DNA from: Armatimonadota bacterium
GTDB lineage: Bacteria > Armatimonadota > Fimbriimonadia > Fimbriimonadales > ATM1
DNA: 14,771 bases
Direction of reading: 5' to 3'
Assembly (NCBI GenBank): GCA_003695835.1
Contig: RFHN01000094.1
Coordinates: forward strand, 1 to 14,771
A program made the translations under genes and the position numbers. Under the pieces are notes generated by a model. That model did not search any database. It was given only the letters and a program-made list of their open reading frames with translations, and was not told the origin of the DNA. The stretch's first letter is position 1. Each line of letters opens with the position of its first letter. Below are positions 14,714 through 14,771 of the stretch, piece after piece.

Positions 14714-14771
14714 ATGCCAAAGTATGTTGACACAGCGAAGGATCGGATCCGAAAGGGACTCAGGCGATTTG
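14714..14771 (+). CDS. Start of an unidentified gene, cut by the window end
   Basis: Nineteen codons are visible, beginning MPKYVDTAKDRIRKGL and then three basic or aromatic residues. GGAG at 14701-14704, nine bases before the ATG, and a promoter-like -10 further upstream support a real start. A basic, helical opening of this type is seen at the N-terminus of some type I restriction enzyme R-like proteins, but too little is present to claim that. Confidence 0.5.
   Translation, partial: MPKYVDTAKDRIRKGLRRF

Noticed and set aside
1..14771. CRISPR array, insertion sequence, integrase or phage genes
   Set aside because: No regularly spaced short repeats, no transposase or integrase motifs and no terminal inverted repeats were found, even around the tRNA-bounded segment.

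Overview
The window is a gene-dense, GC-rich stretch of bacterial chromosome (GC richness judged by eye, not counted). GTG starts are frequent, and several genes have a -10-like hexamer only 6-7 bases before the start codon. The mix of genes (DUF5658 and DUF389 membrane proteins, DUF1854, a twin-arginine Gfo/Idh/MocA-type remnant, several orphan secreted proteins) would fit Armatimonadota or a neighbouring phylum. That placement is a weak inference; nothing here fixes the taxonomy.

Region 1 (1-2490, plus strand) encodes a small TMEM14-like membrane protein, then a 2-methylisocitrate lyase-type enzyme and a citrate/2-methylcitrate synthase. The last two are 4 bases apart and look like the lyase and synthase arms of the methylcitrate route for propionyl-CoA; no dehydratase lies in the window. 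A strong hairpin with a T tract ends the unit. Region 2 (2475-6202) has a DUF389 membrane protein on the minus strand, whose long tail is three copies of one small domain. Divergent from it is a large, cysteine-containing secreted protein of unknown function.

Region 3 (6203-7722) holds purB (adenylosuccinate lyase) and a tRNA-Arg(CCT) with encoded CCA.

Region 4 (7723-11267) is the unusual part. A truncated minus-strand copy of a DUF5658 gene starts at the base after the tRNA CCA. Exactly 3200 bases further on lies the intact paralogue in the same orientation. Between them are a secreted-protein gene broken by a single in-frame TAG, a second secreted-protein gene 16 bases behind it, and a decayed Tat-signal Gfo/Idh/MocA oxidoreductase now spread over three reading frames. 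The segment looks like a locally duplicated or inserted, partly decaying accessory patch beside a tRNA.

Region 5 (11310-14771) has a minus-strand six-hairpin glycosidase/phosphorylase-like enzyme. Divergent from it are a DUF1854 protein and a ComF-type phosphoribosyltransferase, then the first 19 codons of a gene that runs off the window. No CRISPR array, IS element, rRNA gene or replication origin was seen, and there is no gene-free stretch longer than 300 bases.
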